From Cyclobacterium sp. 1_MG-2023 (lineage in GTDB: Bacteria; Bacteroidota; Bacteroidia; Cytophagales; Cyclobacteriaceae), in NCBI RefSeq assembly GCF_030546805.1, contig NZ_JAUOPC010000009.1, forward strand, positions 186,001 through 250,000: a stretch of 64,000 nt of DNA, read 5' to 3'. Made by a program: the position numbers and the translations under genes. The notes under the pieces were generated by a model. That model did no database searches, was not told where the DNA came from, and saw only the letters and a program-made list of their open reading frames with translations. Positions 35,854 through 45,178 of this stretch are shown here, piece by piece. The stretch's first letter is position 1, and every line of letters begins with the position of its first letter.

Positions 35854-36202
35854 AAAGAAAGGGCGGTGTAAAATTTGGGATGGGTAGTAGCTCATTCAAT
35901 ATTCGGCAAAACTCAACCGCCTAAGGTCTGAATGGCTGTGGTAAATTTTTATGCCATTGTTTTTGGAAGAGGGTTGAGCAAATAAATCCTAGTACCCAAG
36001 AATGTAATATTCCCTATTACCCACCTGAAACAGGTCCCATAATAGGATATCCTTTTGTTTACTAAGGGATTGTTCAGATAAGGCCTTCCTTTAAGGAATC
36101 AAAATAAATCAAGCTTAAAGTATATTAAAAATGATTTGCCATTAGTTTTAATTGCCCCTATAATATGTTTAAATTTGGTAAGATTTTTAAAATAAAAAAA
36201 CC
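35854..36202. other. 349-bp intergenic region
   Basis: Between the conserved hypothetical gene and the YceI gene. Contains a TAAATTTG element near its right end (listed separately) and a TTCCTTTAAGGAA palindrome near 36086-36098. Otherwise nothing recognisable. Confidence 0.45.
36170..36177 (+). promoter_or_regulatory. Likely -7 element of the YceI gene
   Basis: TAAATTTG matches the Bacteroidota -7 consensus TAnnTTTG, 26 bp before the start codon. The nearest TTG (36152-36154) is 15 bp upstream, shorter than usual, so support is partial. Confidence 0.4.
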
Positions 36203-36835
36203 ATGAAAAACTTAAAACTAATTGCCTTAAGCCTTTTATTGCTTGCTAATTTTAGTTGTAACAATGCCAATAAAAGCACTGAAACTGAAACAGAGGTTGT
36301 AGCTGAAAGCAACTTCTCTTTGGTGGAAGACTCTACCAAGGTAAGCTTTGTGGCTTATAAAACCACAGAGAAGGTGCCCGTGGGTGGTCAATTCACCAAA
36401 ATTAATGTTAGCAATTTTGGCCAGGGAGCTACCGCCTTGGAAGCCATGAATGGTACGGAGTTTAGTATTCCTGTAAGCAGCTTGTTTACCAATGATGCCA
36501 CCGGAACAAGAGATCCTAAAATCTTAGAATTCTTTTTTGGTGTAATGGAAAATACAGAATTGATCTCAGGCGTGTTTAAAGTAGAAGGTGGTAACAAATG
36601 TTCTATTGACGTAACCTTAAACGGATCCACTCAAAATATACCTTTGGAGTATTCTACAGTGAATGATACCCAATTCATTTTTGATGGTGTAATGGACTTG
36701 GAGAACTGGGATGCGCTTGATGCCGTGGCTTCTATCAATAAGGCTTGTGAAGCTTTACATACCGGTAAAGATGGTGTAAGCAAAACATGGAGTGAAGTAG
36801 CTGTTCATGCAGAAGTGCTTTTGGAGAAAAAATAA
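36203..36835 (+). CDS. YceI family lipoprotein
   Basis: 210 aa. A lipobox ends at Cys19 (LANFSC), then a short acidic linker and a lipocalin-like YceI domain: SFVAYKTTEKVPVGGQF, VSNFGQGATALEAMNG, TRDPKILEFFFG and a C-terminal SKTWSEVAVHAEVLL. YceI proteins bind amphiphilic molecules such as polyisoprenoids in the periplasm. A good terminator follows 25 bp after the stop. Confidence 0.87.
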   Translation: MKNLKLIALSLLLLANFSCNNANKSTETETEVVAESNFSLVEDSTKVSFVAYKTTEKVPVGGQFTKINVSNFGQGATALEAMNGTEFSIPVSSLFTNDATGTRDPKILEFFFGVMENTELISGVFKVEGGNKCSIDVTLNGSTQNIPLEYSTVNDTQFIFDGVMDLENWDALDAVASINKACEALHTGKDGVSKTWSEVAVHAEVLLEKK

Positions 36836-36860
36836 ATTTCTACTCTTTTATAGTACAAGC

Positions 36861-36894
36861 CCCCTAGCAAGCGTTGATTTGTTAGGGGTTTTTT
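36861..36894 (+). terminator. Terminator of the YceI gene
   Basis: 10-bp stem CCCCTAGCAA (36861-36870) / TTGTTAGGGG (36879-36888) with one G-T pair and 8-nt loop, followed by six T. Confidence 0.85.
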
Positions 36895-37653
36895 GTTTAG
36901 TTCGGATTTGTAAATAGGGTTAAAGGACGATGAGATTTTGTCAGCATTGTTGCAGAAAAAAAGCAACAATACCGCCAAAATCAATTGATGTTCAAACGTT
37001 TTTACACGGGTTTTCACCCGTTTCTACAAAAGTTTCACCCCTGCCGGGGTTGCGTTTAATTTTAGGATGTAATACTTTTCAGCGATAGCCATTAAAAACT
37101 AGTAAGCGTTAGTTTGAATTGTAAGGTCTTAGAGGAAATACCGTAGACAAGCGAACTAACAGAGATTTTGTCAGCATTGTTGCAGAAAAAAAGCAACAAT
37201 ACCGCCAAAATCAATTGATGTTCAAACATTTTTACACGGGTTTTCACCCGTTTCTACAAAAGTTTCACCCCTGTCGGGGTTGCGTTTAATTTTAAGATGT
37301 AAAACTTTTCAGCGATAGCCATCAAAAACTAGTAAGCGTTAGTTTGAATTGTAAGGGGTCGGAGGAAATAACGTAGACAAGAAACTTAGCAGAGATTTTG
37401 TCAGCATTGTTGCAGAAAAAAAGCAACAATACCGCCAAAATCGCCCTGCGTTTTTAACATTTCCAATGGCGAAAGCTCTGGTTACTGGAGTTCTTCAGAC
37501 TTATTTATTTACCCTACAATCAATCAGGTCAAGGCTTACCTGAAATCTATGAGATTTTATATAAAAAATTCCTAGTAGACGTAGAGAAATTTATTGTCCG
37601 GTACATTATGATGCCTCCCCTTAGCTTGTCGCAGGGAACGCATCAAGTAAATA
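36895..37653. other. Non-coding region around the tandem repeat array
   Basis: Lies between convergent YceI (+) and PQQ-like (-) genes. It is dominated by the 36932-37442 array. The remaining 37443-37653 has short open stretches but no convincing gene; it might be a decayed coding fragment. Confidence 0.5.
36932..37442 (+). repeat. Tandem 230-bp repeat with invariant hairpin (2.2 copies)
   Basis: Units start at 36932, 37162 and 37392, an exact 230-bp period; the third is cut off after about 50 bp. Each begins with a long hairpin (36934-36982, 37164-37212, 37394-37442): outer stem GATTTTG/CAAAATC, inner stem ATTGTTGC/GCAACAAT, loop AGAAAAAAA. The hairpin is identical in all three, while the remaining 180 bp differ at about 15 positions between units 1 and 2. 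Three weaker hairpins follow in each unit (ACGGGT/ACCCGT, ACCCC/GGGGT, AAACTA/TAGTTT). Confidence 0.93.
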
Positions 37654-38898
37654 TTAATTCAACTTGGCAGAAACCAAAAGGCTTTGTTCGGTGGTGTAAT
37701 AAATTTCATCCCCATAAACTTTGAAATACTTTTCACCAAAATAATCTTCCAGACGATTGATGGCAAAGGAAATGCTGGCGGTTTCAAATGGGTAGAGTTC
37801 CTTTATTTCACGTTCCGAGATGGTCTGACCATTGTCTACATCGATCTCGTATAGAAAATTATTCTTCGTATAAAGAAAGAGCCTTTCCTTGACCAGAAAT
37901 AACTGCCCAATATCCCTATTTTGAATTTGAGATTCCCATGTTTTGGATTGGGAAGACCAGTTGATGGCCACTACTTTTCCGGATTCATTGTCGTGGTAGA
38001 TCAAGGACTTCTTGCTCTCTAGGTGAAGCATTTGCGTCAGGTCGAGGGTATTATTATTGAAACCTTCCGGGTATTTCCATTCTGCTGCTCCTGTAGTAGG
38101 AGAACGCAAGATGAAATTATCACGGCTGACACTTAGAATAGTGCTTCCAAGATCCACGGCAAATGAATAATAGTTGAGGTGACCATAGTTGGGTTCGTCA
38201 TAATTGAAAACTTCCCAGTATTCATTACAGGTATTGGGATCTATGGAAAGTAAATTCCTGCCTCCACGGATCACCATCAGTACCAGCTTCTCATCTTTAA
38301 AAAGGAAATTTCTAATATTGTCTACTGTCAGCTCCTCACAGGCCACCTCGTCATTCCCTGTTTCCAGGCTTACCTGATATAGGGAGGTTTCCCTTTTTCT
38401 TAAGCCAAACCAGTTTCCATTTACCTGACCGGAAGGAAATGTTCCGGAAGGCTTTTCAAATAGTACATTGCCATCTGATGGATTTACTTTGATCACAGTT
38501 GGATTATTAATGTCGGCCGTCATGGCCCAAAGGTGATCTCCAATTGTTTTCATGACATAGGGTACGCCTATACTGGCTTTGTTAATGGTCCAATTGGTCT
38601 CCTGGCTGTTTTTGTTCATGGATACTATGCCCTTGCCACTGTAGGGGCTGTATAGGTAGAGGTCGGTTTCTCCCACATGTAAAAAAGGGGAAAAGGAGCC
38701 ACCAATTTCATCACCTTCTTTATTGATAGACCAGTTGACTGTAAAAGGCAAATCAGTGGGGTCTTCCAGTACTACCTCTTCTTCCTCCTCTTCTTCCTCT
38801 TCGTCATCAATCGTTTTATTGACATCATCCGGGGAGATGCAAAATTGAAACAGTAGCAATAACAATAGGGGAAAATAAGTTCGTAATAAAAGTTTCAT
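37654..38898 (-). CDS. PQQ-like beta-propeller lipoprotein
   Basis: 414 aa. A lipobox ends at Cys20 (LLFQFC), followed by an acidic run of Asp/Glu at 31-41 and then a propeller with PQQ-like blade motifs: GKGIVSMNKNSQETNWTINK, VIKVNPSDGNVLFEKPSG, LLSIDPNTCNEYWEVFNY and YEIDVDNGQTISEREI. Such repeats form beta-propellers that need not bind PQQ. Surface-exposed or periplasmic; function unknown. Confidence 0.75.
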   Translation of the reverse strand: MKLLLRTYFPLLLLLLFQFCISPDDVNKTIDDEEEEEEEEEVVLEDPTDLPFTVNWSINKEGDEIGGSFSPFLHVGETDLYLYSPYSGKGIVSMNKNSQETNWTINKASIGVPYVMKTIGDHLWAMTADINNPTVIKVNPSDGNVLFEKPSGTFPSGQVNGNWFGLRKRETSLYQVSLETGNDEVACEELTVDNIRNFLFKDEKLVLMVIRGGRNLLSIDPNTCNEYWEVFNYDEPNYGHLNYYSFAVDLGSTILSVSRDNFILRSPTTGAAEWKYPEGFNNNTLDLTQMLHLESKKSLIYHDNESGKVVAINWSSQSKTWESQIQNRDIGQLFLVKERLFLYTKNNFLYEIDVDNGQTISEREIKELYPFETASISFAINRLEDYFGEKYFKVYGDEIYYTTEQSLLVSAKLN

Positions 38899-38996
38899 GT
38901 TGGTTAAAATGTATGGTTGTATGCGTCTAATTTCTGCAAATTATAAAAAAACTCCATAAGGTTCAGATAAACAGTGTTTTAAATTTAAAAGGTGAT

Positions 38997-40985
38997 TTAT
39001 AAAGGGTGGACTCGATAAAGGACGGTGGACATGACATCCATCTTTATAGTGATTTGGTTGGTGGAATCTGCCATCACTTTATTAGTAAAAGGGTCAATAA
39101 CCCGGGCAAAATAGGGGAGCTGAATAATTTTTTCACCACCATCTATAGAGTGCAAGCTCAGCCAATTTCTACCAACATAAATGATGTCTTCCGAAGTTAT
39201 GTATTGATGAACACCGGCTTCTGCCCAGATTTTCTTTAGTTCAGAAGGCTTCCATTGTAACTTTTCCGGAAGAAAGTTGTCGGTTTTTCCTGGGAGGTTA
39301 AGCGTTGTTCCTTTATCGTTGGTCCACAATACGGTTTTTCCCAGCTTCTGTAACTTTTTGATTAGTGCAGTTTCTTTATCTGTTAATTGAAGCAAGCCCA
39401 TTAGCCATATTACTTGGTATTGACTGTAGGCAATCTCCTGAATGTCTGTCCTTAAATAAAGGTCATAGGAACTACCTGTTTTGGCTATTGGATACCGGTT
39501 AGACAATATTTTTTCAGTAAGCCTACCATAACTTTTGTCCCAAAATGATAGTTCTTCATCTACAATTACCAATACACCAGGCTTCATCTTTTCCGGGTTT
39601 TTGGATGGGAAATCTTGGTGAAATTGCTGGGTTTTTTCCAAGACTTGAAGCATTTCCGGATCGCTGAACCAGCCTCCCCACATATCAAACCACCAGCCTC
39701 CATAGCCATAGGCCAACATTCGAGCTGCATTTTTCCATAATAAAGCCACTGAAGTTTTGAGGCTTTTGGGGCCAAGCCAAACGCCCCCTTCATATTGTCC
39801 CGGAGGAGCAATTCCCCGGGATTGGTCTTTTAGCAAAGTAGTTTTTGAAGTCCGGGTATCATTCTCTGCCAACCAAAGTTTGCCATGTTTGTGAACGGAA
39901 TTAATGGCGGCCATTGCCGGCCAATCTTCACCTACCACCCTGTTATAAACATTTGGACTGGACAGGTAATCCAAGTATGGGCTTTTTAATAATTTTGACA
40001 AGGCTCCATGTCCTCGCCTTGGATCAGTGACAAAGTAATGGTAGCCATAAAATGCCCCTGTTAATAAATATCCATCGCTTTTCTCTTTGACAACCTTACA
40101 GAAATAGGCAATATTATCCGCCATTACCTCTGTATGAAATCGATAGGTATCAATATAATTGGTGTCATTGTCAGGGTCTCTCCATGAGACTTCGTCGACT
40201 GCTTCATCAATATTGGTCAATTGGGCATTGGCAAAAGTAACATTAGGATTATTCCAAGCAGCTCTTAGGGAATTGACCGAAGTATACTTTTCCTTTAGCC
40301 AGTCTCGGAATGCTTGCAACCTGACCGGATTTTGGTCTTGGTATTGCTTGGGATGATAGAACCATTCTTCTGTAAACCCGCTGGCCACGTGTATACCCGC
40401 CAAGTGGTTACGGTATTTGGACTTCAGCAACCAATCCAAACAATCCTCCAAGGCTACCTTAGTATGCTCCCTCCATTCTTGGGAGGCAAAGCTCTGGCGA
40501 AACAAGCTACCATCCGGTAGCTGTGCCGCAGCTGAGGGATTGGCTAAAGTCCACCAGCGGGGAGGGTCCAAATATAGTCGAATGACAACCTTGGCTTTGG
40601 GATCAGCACTAAGTATTTTTTCAAAATCTGTCTCAATGCTTGAAAAATCATAATGACTTTCACCTTTCCAGATAGCATTTCTAAAAGCACCTATGCCTGA
40701 GGAGGTGTTGATGCCTCCTTCTCCCAAATAAGCAGGAAAATTGTACAGGTGGATCCCTGTGGCCGCTATTTCCTTGTAGTATTTCTCTTCCCCTAGGTAA
40801 GACATATAAGCAAATGGCGGGTGATTTTGTCCATCAATAAGTAGGGATGGATTTCCATTATTCCATTCAATTTCCGTTTTTATTTGTGCAGTGATGGGAT
40901 GCATTATTGTAAGAAGAAAAATAAAGAAAACAAGAATCTTGAGCTTCTTCAGGTTTTGGATTAATTCAGGTTGATTGTTTGTCAT
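38997..40985 (-). CDS. GH42-like (beta-galactosidase-type) secreted glycosidase
   Basis: About 662 aa from the ATG at 40985; a TTG at 41027 extends the frame by 14 residues. Signal-like hydrophobic segment ends near HPITAQ. The GH-A TIM barrel shows LYLDPPRWWTLANP, the acid/base region HVASGFTEEWFYHP (Glu220/221 in the longer numbering) and the nucleophile region KLWLAENDTR (Glu388). The C-terminal half has a Rossmann-like domain (VLVIVDEELSFWD) as in the trimerisation domain of GH42. The substrate is probably beta-galactoside or a related polysaccharide fragment. Confidence 0.78.
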   Translation of the reverse strand: MTNNQPELIQNLKKLKILVFFIFLLTIMHPITAQIKTEIEWNNGNPSLLIDGQNHPPFAYMSYLGEEKYYKEIAATGIHLYNFPAYLGEGGINTSSGIGAFRNAIWKGESHYDFSSIETDFEKILSADPKAKVVIRLYLDPPRWWTLANPSAAAQLPDGSLFRQSFASQEWREHTKVALEDCLDWLLKSKYRNHLAGIHVASGFTEEWFYHPKQYQDQNPVRLQAFRDWLKEKYTSVNSLRAAWNNPNVTFANAQLTNIDEAVDEVSWRDPDNDTNYIDTYRFHTEVMADNIAYFCKVVKEKSDGYLLTGAFYGYHYFVTDPRRGHGALSKLLKSPYLDYLSSPNVYNRVVGEDWPAMAAINSVHKHGKLWLAENDTRTSKTTLLKDQSRGIAPPGQYEGGVWLGPKSLKTSVALLWKNAARMLAYGYGGWWFDMWGGWFSDPEMLQVLEKTQQFHQDFPSKNPEKMKPGVLVIVDEELSFWDKSYGRLTEKILSNRYPIAKTGSSYDLYLRTDIQEIAYSQYQVIWLMGLLQLTDKETALIKKLQKLGKTVLWTNDKGTTLNLPGKTDNFLPEKLQWKPSELKKIWAEAGVHQYITSEDIIYVGRNWLSLHSIDGGEKIIQLPYFARVIDPFTNKVMADSTNQITIKMDVMSTVLYRVHPL

Positions 40986-41254
40986 ATAGATAGAAATCGG
41001 AAACCGAACAATTTGAGTAATAGTCAAAGCTTCATTTGAATGGGGGAGGCTTTGGTTATAGGGATTGATTGGATAAAATTAACTTGAAAAGAATTGTAAT
41101 TCTATAGATTGTCTTTAAAATATTAGGTTTATAGCGTTGCTGAAAAATTTTGTAAGGAATTATTGTCCTGAAATATTCACTGAAAAGCTTGGGAAATAGT
41201 AGTGCTTTTGATCCTATTTTGGTAATTTGAGGAATACATAATTATTAGGAAGCC

Positions 41255-41593
41255 ATGGCATATGATGAAAAACTTGCCGATAGGGTAAGAGAATACCTTT
41301 ATGAAGTCGGTCAAACGAAAGTAGAAGAAAAAAGAATGTTTGGAGGGCTTGCCTTTTTGATCAATGAAAAGATGTGTGTAAATGTAAGCGGCTCAAGGCT
41401 TATGTGTAGATTTGACCCTGAAAAACTTGAAGAAGTGGCTGAGATAAACGGGTTTCAATCCATGGTTATGAAAGGGAGGGTGTACAAGGGGTATTGTTAT
41501 GTAGGTGCCGAAGCCATTCAAACCAGAAGAGACTTGGCCTACTGGATTGACCTCTGCCTGGACTTCAATGATAAAGCCAAATCATCAAAATAA
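41255..41593 (+). CDS. TfoX N-terminal domain protein
   Basis: 112 aa. Typical TfoX-N pattern: AYDEKLADRVREYL, KRMFGGLAFLINEKMCVNV, a middle MCRFDPEKLEEV and GYCYVGAEAI with YWIDLCLDF. It is the stand-alone N-domain form without the C-terminal helix-hairpin domain of Sxy. Function outside competence regulation is unclear. Repeat copy 3 follows 23 bp after the stop. Confidence 0.87.
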   Translation: MAYDEKLADRVREYLYEVGQTKVEEKRMFGGLAFLINEKMCVNVSGSRLMCRFDPEKLEEVAEINGFQSMVMKGRVYKGYCYVGAEAIQTRRDLAYWIDLCLDFNDKAKSSK

Positions 41594-41615
41594 AATCTCC
41601 TAAAAAACAGTTAAT

Positions 41616-41739
41616 TAAATCCGAAATATGCAATTTATTACGTGCTGAAATCGCTTTAAAATCAACGACTTCGTTGTCTTTTAGAGATTTACTTGCGATT
41701 GCAACACTCACCACAGATCCTATTACATATTCTTGGTAA
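41616..41739 (+). repeat. Dispersed MITE-like repeat, copy 3 (internally deleted)
   Basis: About 124 bp: left end AAATCCGAAATATGCAA, then GTGCTGAAATCGCTT, then a jump over the TTTCAATTTCACCAT block present in copies 1 and 2, and right end TTACATATTCTTGGTAA. Same orientation as the others. Confidence 0.75.
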
Positions 41740-41843
41740 ATGATATAACAGAAGCCGCAATAATAATTGTTATAGTTTAGACAACATTAAACTTGCAATC
41801 TATGAAACCTGTAAATGAGCTAATGGGTTAAAGGTTTAAAGGT

Positions 41844-42971
41844 ATGAAGCTAAAAAGACCCTATATAAGAATTGTATTTTGCCGACTTAAATTGGCTATC
41901 CTATTATTGGTCATGCTGTTATTCATTAAGGAGGGATACGCGCAAAAAGTAAATCTTGAACCCATACCTCTGCGGGTGGCTTCTCAGGTTTTTAGTCCGG
42001 AGGAATATTATATTGCTCGGGTCATTGATGAAAGAAAAGACCTTAATCCTACAGCTTTTGTGGTTGTTGATCTGATGCGAGGAAATAACTTGGAAACCGT
42101 AAACTTAAAAGGGGGGACCATAGCTGCATTAGAAGGGTATATTTTGGAAGCTTATCCGGCAGATAAAAATTTACGACCGGTAGTGATTAGGGTAAAAGAC
42201 TGTAAAATTATAGAAAATCTCAAAAACCCTAAAACAGGGGCTGTAGAAGGAGACATTCACTTGGATTTTACCTTTGCCATGGAGAAAGGGGATGAACTTG
42301 TAGATTTGTTGGATTTTCAAGGGGGGATAAGTTACCAAAGAGGGATTAGACAAGTTAATTTATTGGAAGCCTTTCTAAGACGTTCTGTGAATTTGTCCAT
42401 CAAGTATTTTGACGATTGGATAAAAAAGGACGCAGGAAATAATCAAAAACTGGCGAAGTCTGTTCGGTTAGAAATTAGTGATTACCAGAGGACGAATGAT
42501 AAGGATACTGTTTTCTACTCCACTGATAGGGCACTTTCCTGGGAGGATTTTAAAGGAAGACCAAGCTTTAACAATTATGCAGCTTCCATATTTGCAAGTA
42601 TTGGTTACGAGTCCAATAGCAAGGTAGAAAATGGGGAGATTGTGGTCGATTTGGTTTTTAAAACATATATGTTAAAAAGTTCCTCATGGGTGAGGAGTGG
42701 AAACAACAGCTACGGCTTGAATCACGAGCAAAGGCATTTTGACATTGCCAAGATTGTCACAGAGCGACTTAAAAACACACTTGAGGCATTGCAATTAGAA
42801 CCCCATAATTATGAAAGAAAAGTATCCTTTCACTATTTGGAAGCCTTTAGAGAGATGAACCAAATGCAGGAAGAATATGACCGGGAAACTTCAAATGGAA
42901 CCAATGGTTCCGCCCAACAAAGGTGGAATGAAAAGATTGATTCAACATTGCGTCAATTGGGAGTAGATTGA
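41844..42971 (+). CDS. Secreted DUF922-type protein with HExxH motif
   Basis: 375 aa with an uncleaved or cleaved signal segment (about 18-34). The N-terminal half is unassigned. The C-terminal half matches DUF922: TDRALSWEDFKGRP and LNHEQRHFDIAKI, giving HEQRH at 294-298, a possible zincin active site (family knowledge; third ligand not located). Located between repeat copies 3 and 4 with the GH78-like gene. Confidence 0.7.
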   Translation: MKLKRPYIRIVFCRLKLAILLLVMLLFIKEGYAQKVNLEPIPLRVASQVFSPEEYYIARVIDERKDLNPTAFVVVDLMRGNNLETVNLKGGTIAALEGYILEAYPADKNLRPVVIRVKDCKIIENLKNPKTGAVEGDIHLDFTFAMEKGDELVDLLDFQGGISYQRGIRQVNLLEAFLRRSVNLSIKYFDDWIKKDAGNNQKLAKSVRLEISDYQRTNDKDTVFYSTDRALSWEDFKGRPSFNNYAASIFASIGYESNSKVENGEIVVDLVFKTYMLKSSSWVRSGNNSYGLNHEQRHFDIAKIVTERLKNTLEALQLEPHNYERKVSFHYLEAFREMNQMQEEYDRETSNGTNGSAQQRWNEKIDSTLRQLGVD

Positions 42972-43196
42972 TATTGCGTAACATCTTTTTCCTAATATAG
43001 CTAAGGGTCTATCGTCAAACGCTTTCAGAGTGGTAGATTATCCGGGAGCTTCTGAATGGCTTGAATTTTTTAGCTGCACCAATCCTATTCCATATTTTGG
43101 GTTGAAGCGATAATTTTTCCCTAGGCAGGTAGCTACAGGACAGGACTATGGACAATTCATTTTATCTTGCCTTTTTAACCAAAATGACAAGATCTA

Positions 43197-44978
43197 ATGA
43201 ATGTAATGCAAAGACCCCTAAAGCTTGTTTTTTCCTTGACCCTGTTAATGGCAATTGGTTTCGATGCTTTTGGCCAGCTTCCTCCTGCGTTTAATAATGG
43301 CAAGGATTATAAAATTGCAGATGATTCCAGAACCAGGAAATACATCGCCCCGGTTAAAATATTTTGGAAATCTACCGAGGATAAGGGACTGATCAAGAAT
43401 GAAACCCATCTGTTGGGACAACCGATCGGGCAGGCCATTCTTACTTCCAACCAAGACTTTTTGGTCATGAAGAGTACAGCAACAGAAAAGCCGGGTATCT
43501 TGTTGGATTTTGGTGTGAATTTACACGGAGGCATTCAATTGGTTACAGGTATGATTGGATCAAAAGATCCGGTAAGGGTTCGCATTAGATTGGGAGAGTC
43601 TGTGACTGAGGCCATGTCAGCCATTGACACCCTTCAAGGAGCCACAAATGACCATGCAATGAGAGACTTTATTGTTGCTTTACCTTGGCTTGGGAAATTA
43701 GAAATTGGCAATTCGGGTTTTAGGTATGCCCGTATAGACCTGGTGGATCCGAACAAAGAGTTGTTGCTGAAAGAGGCCAATGCCATATTGACCTATCGGG
43801 ACATCCCTTATTTGGGAAGTTTTAAAAGCAATGATGAGCGACTAAATAGAATTTGGGATATGGGTGCTTATACCGTCCATATGAACATGCAAGAGTACCT
43901 TTGGGATGGCATCAAAAGAGATCGTTTGGTATGGGTTGGCGATTTACATCCGGAAGTGTCTACCATCAATGCCGTATTTGGTTATAATGAAGTAGTGCCT
44001 AAAAGCCTTGACTTGATTCGTGACATTACTCCCATGCCGGAGTGGATGAATGGGATCAGCACTTATTCCATGTGGTGGATCATTATTCACCGAGACTGGT
44101 ATTTGCATCATGGTGACAAGACTTATTTGAAGGCACAAGAAGAATATTTAACAAAACTCTTGCGCCATATGGCGAGCAGGGTTGAAGGCAATAAGGAGAA
44201 ATTGGATGGAACCCGTTTTTTGGATTGGCCTTCAAGTGAAAATCCTGCAGCCATACATGCCGGTTTACAATCCATGCTGATATGGGCTTTTGATGCTTCT
44301 GCAGCTATTTTTACTGTTTTGGAAAATACAGAAATGGCTAAAGAGGCAACAGACATGTCTGCTAAATTAAGGACTTATCGTCCGAAACACGCAGGATCGA
44401 AACAAGCGGCTTCCCTTATGTCATTGACAGGAATAATGGATCCTGTTAAAGCCAACCGAGAGGTCTCCAAAAATGGAGTTGCTGATTTTTCTACTTTTTA
44501 TGGATATTATATGCTGGAAGCCAAGGCAAAGGCCGGGGATTACCAAGGAGCAATTGAAAATATTCGCGAATATTGGGGGGCCATGATTGATTTGGGAGCA
44601 ACTACTTTTTGGGAGGATTTTAATATTGAGTGGTTGGAGAATGCGGCCAGAATTGATGATTTTGTACCTGCAGATAAAGTAGATGTTCATGCCTCTTATG
44701 GAGGGTATAGCTATGATAAGCTCCGACATAATCTAAGTCATGGTTGGGCTTCAGGGCCCACAGCTTGGTTGAGCAAGCATGTGCTTGGAGTGGAGGTTTT
44801 GGAGTCGGGCTCTAGGACATTGTTAATTGATCCACACTTAGGGGATTTGGAATGGGTAGAAGGAACTTTCCCTACACCTTATGGCTTGGTTTATGTCAAG
44901 CATGAAAAGCAGGGGAATGGAACGGTTAAGACAGAAGTTTCTGGCCCAGAGAATGTCAATATTGTATATTCTAAATGA
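43197..44978 (+). CDS. GH78-like (alpha-L-rhamnosidase type) secreted enzyme
   Basis: 593 aa with a signal peptide ending DAFGQ. The N-terminal beta domain includes LLDFGVNLHGGIQLV and GNSGFRYARIDLVD; the (alpha/alpha)6 barrel carries DGIKRDRLVWVGDLHPE with the conserved acidic residues of GH78, WWIIIHRDWYLHHGD, and FLDWPSSENPAA. It ends with a short C-terminal beta sheet (VEGTFPTPYGLVYV). It is shorter than most GH78 members (about 900 aa) and lacks their extra N-terminal domains. Specificity may be rhamnose or another deoxy- or uronic sugar. Confidence 0.78.
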   Translation: MNVMQRPLKLVFSLTLLMAIGFDAFGQLPPAFNNGKDYKIADDSRTRKYIAPVKIFWKSTEDKGLIKNETHLLGQPIGQAILTSNQDFLVMKSTATEKPGILLDFGVNLHGGIQLVTGMIGSKDPVRVRIRLGESVTEAMSAIDTLQGATNDHAMRDFIVALPWLGKLEIGNSGFRYARIDLVDPNKELLLKEANAILTYRDIPYLGSFKSNDERLNRIWDMGAYTVHMNMQEYLWDGIKRDRLVWVGDLHPEVSTINAVFGYNEVVPKSLDLIRDITPMPEWMNGISTYSMWWIIIHRDWYLHHGDKTYLKAQEEYLTKLLRHMASRVEGNKEKLDGTRFLDWPSSENPAAIHAGLQSMLIWAFDASAAIFTVLENTEMAKEATDMSAKLRTYRPKHAGSKQAASLMSLTGIMDPVKANREVSKNGVADFSTFYGYYMLEAKAKAGDYQGAIENIREYWGAMIDLGATTFWEDFNIEWLENAARIDDFVPADKVDVHASYGGYSYDKLRHNLSHGWASGPTAWLSKHVLGVEVLESGSRTLLIDPHLGDLEWVEGTFPTPYGLVYVKHEKQGNGTVKTEVSGPENVNIVYSK

Positions 44979-44998
44979 GGTTTGTCCTTACCTTCGGA

Positions 44999-45110
44999 TA
45001 AACCCAAAATATACCATTTATTACCGGGTGAAATATCCAAAAAGCCTGATTTTCTTTCGATTAAATCCTTTCCCGTAAACATGGGAGATCCTATTTATAA
45101 TTCTGGATAG
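44999..45110 (+). repeat. Dispersed MITE-like repeat, copy 4 (degenerate, deleted)
   Basis: About 112 bp. Starts AACCCAAAATATACCATTTA then TTACCGGGTGAAAT, aligning with copy 3 at most positions, and ends GAGATCCTATTTATAATTCTGG. Lies directly after the GH78-like gene and before the shared terminator. Confidence 0.6.
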
Positions 45111-45121
45111 ACTATTAAAAC

Positions 45122-45157
45122 AAAAAAGCAACTGCCTTATGGACAGTTGCTTTTTTT
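45122..45157. terminator. Bidirectional terminator between GH78-like gene and nrdA
   Basis: Stem GCAACTG (45128-45134) / CAGTTGC (45144-45150), extended by A6 on the left and T7 on the right, 9-nt loop. It has a T-tract on both strands and lies between convergent genes. Confidence 0.9.
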
Positions 45158-45178
45158 ATGCAATTTTATAATGGTGGA

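Noticed and set aside
36932-37442. CRISPR array.
   Set aside because: Only 2.2 units, 230-bp period, and the spacers are themselves homologous; no cas genes nearby.
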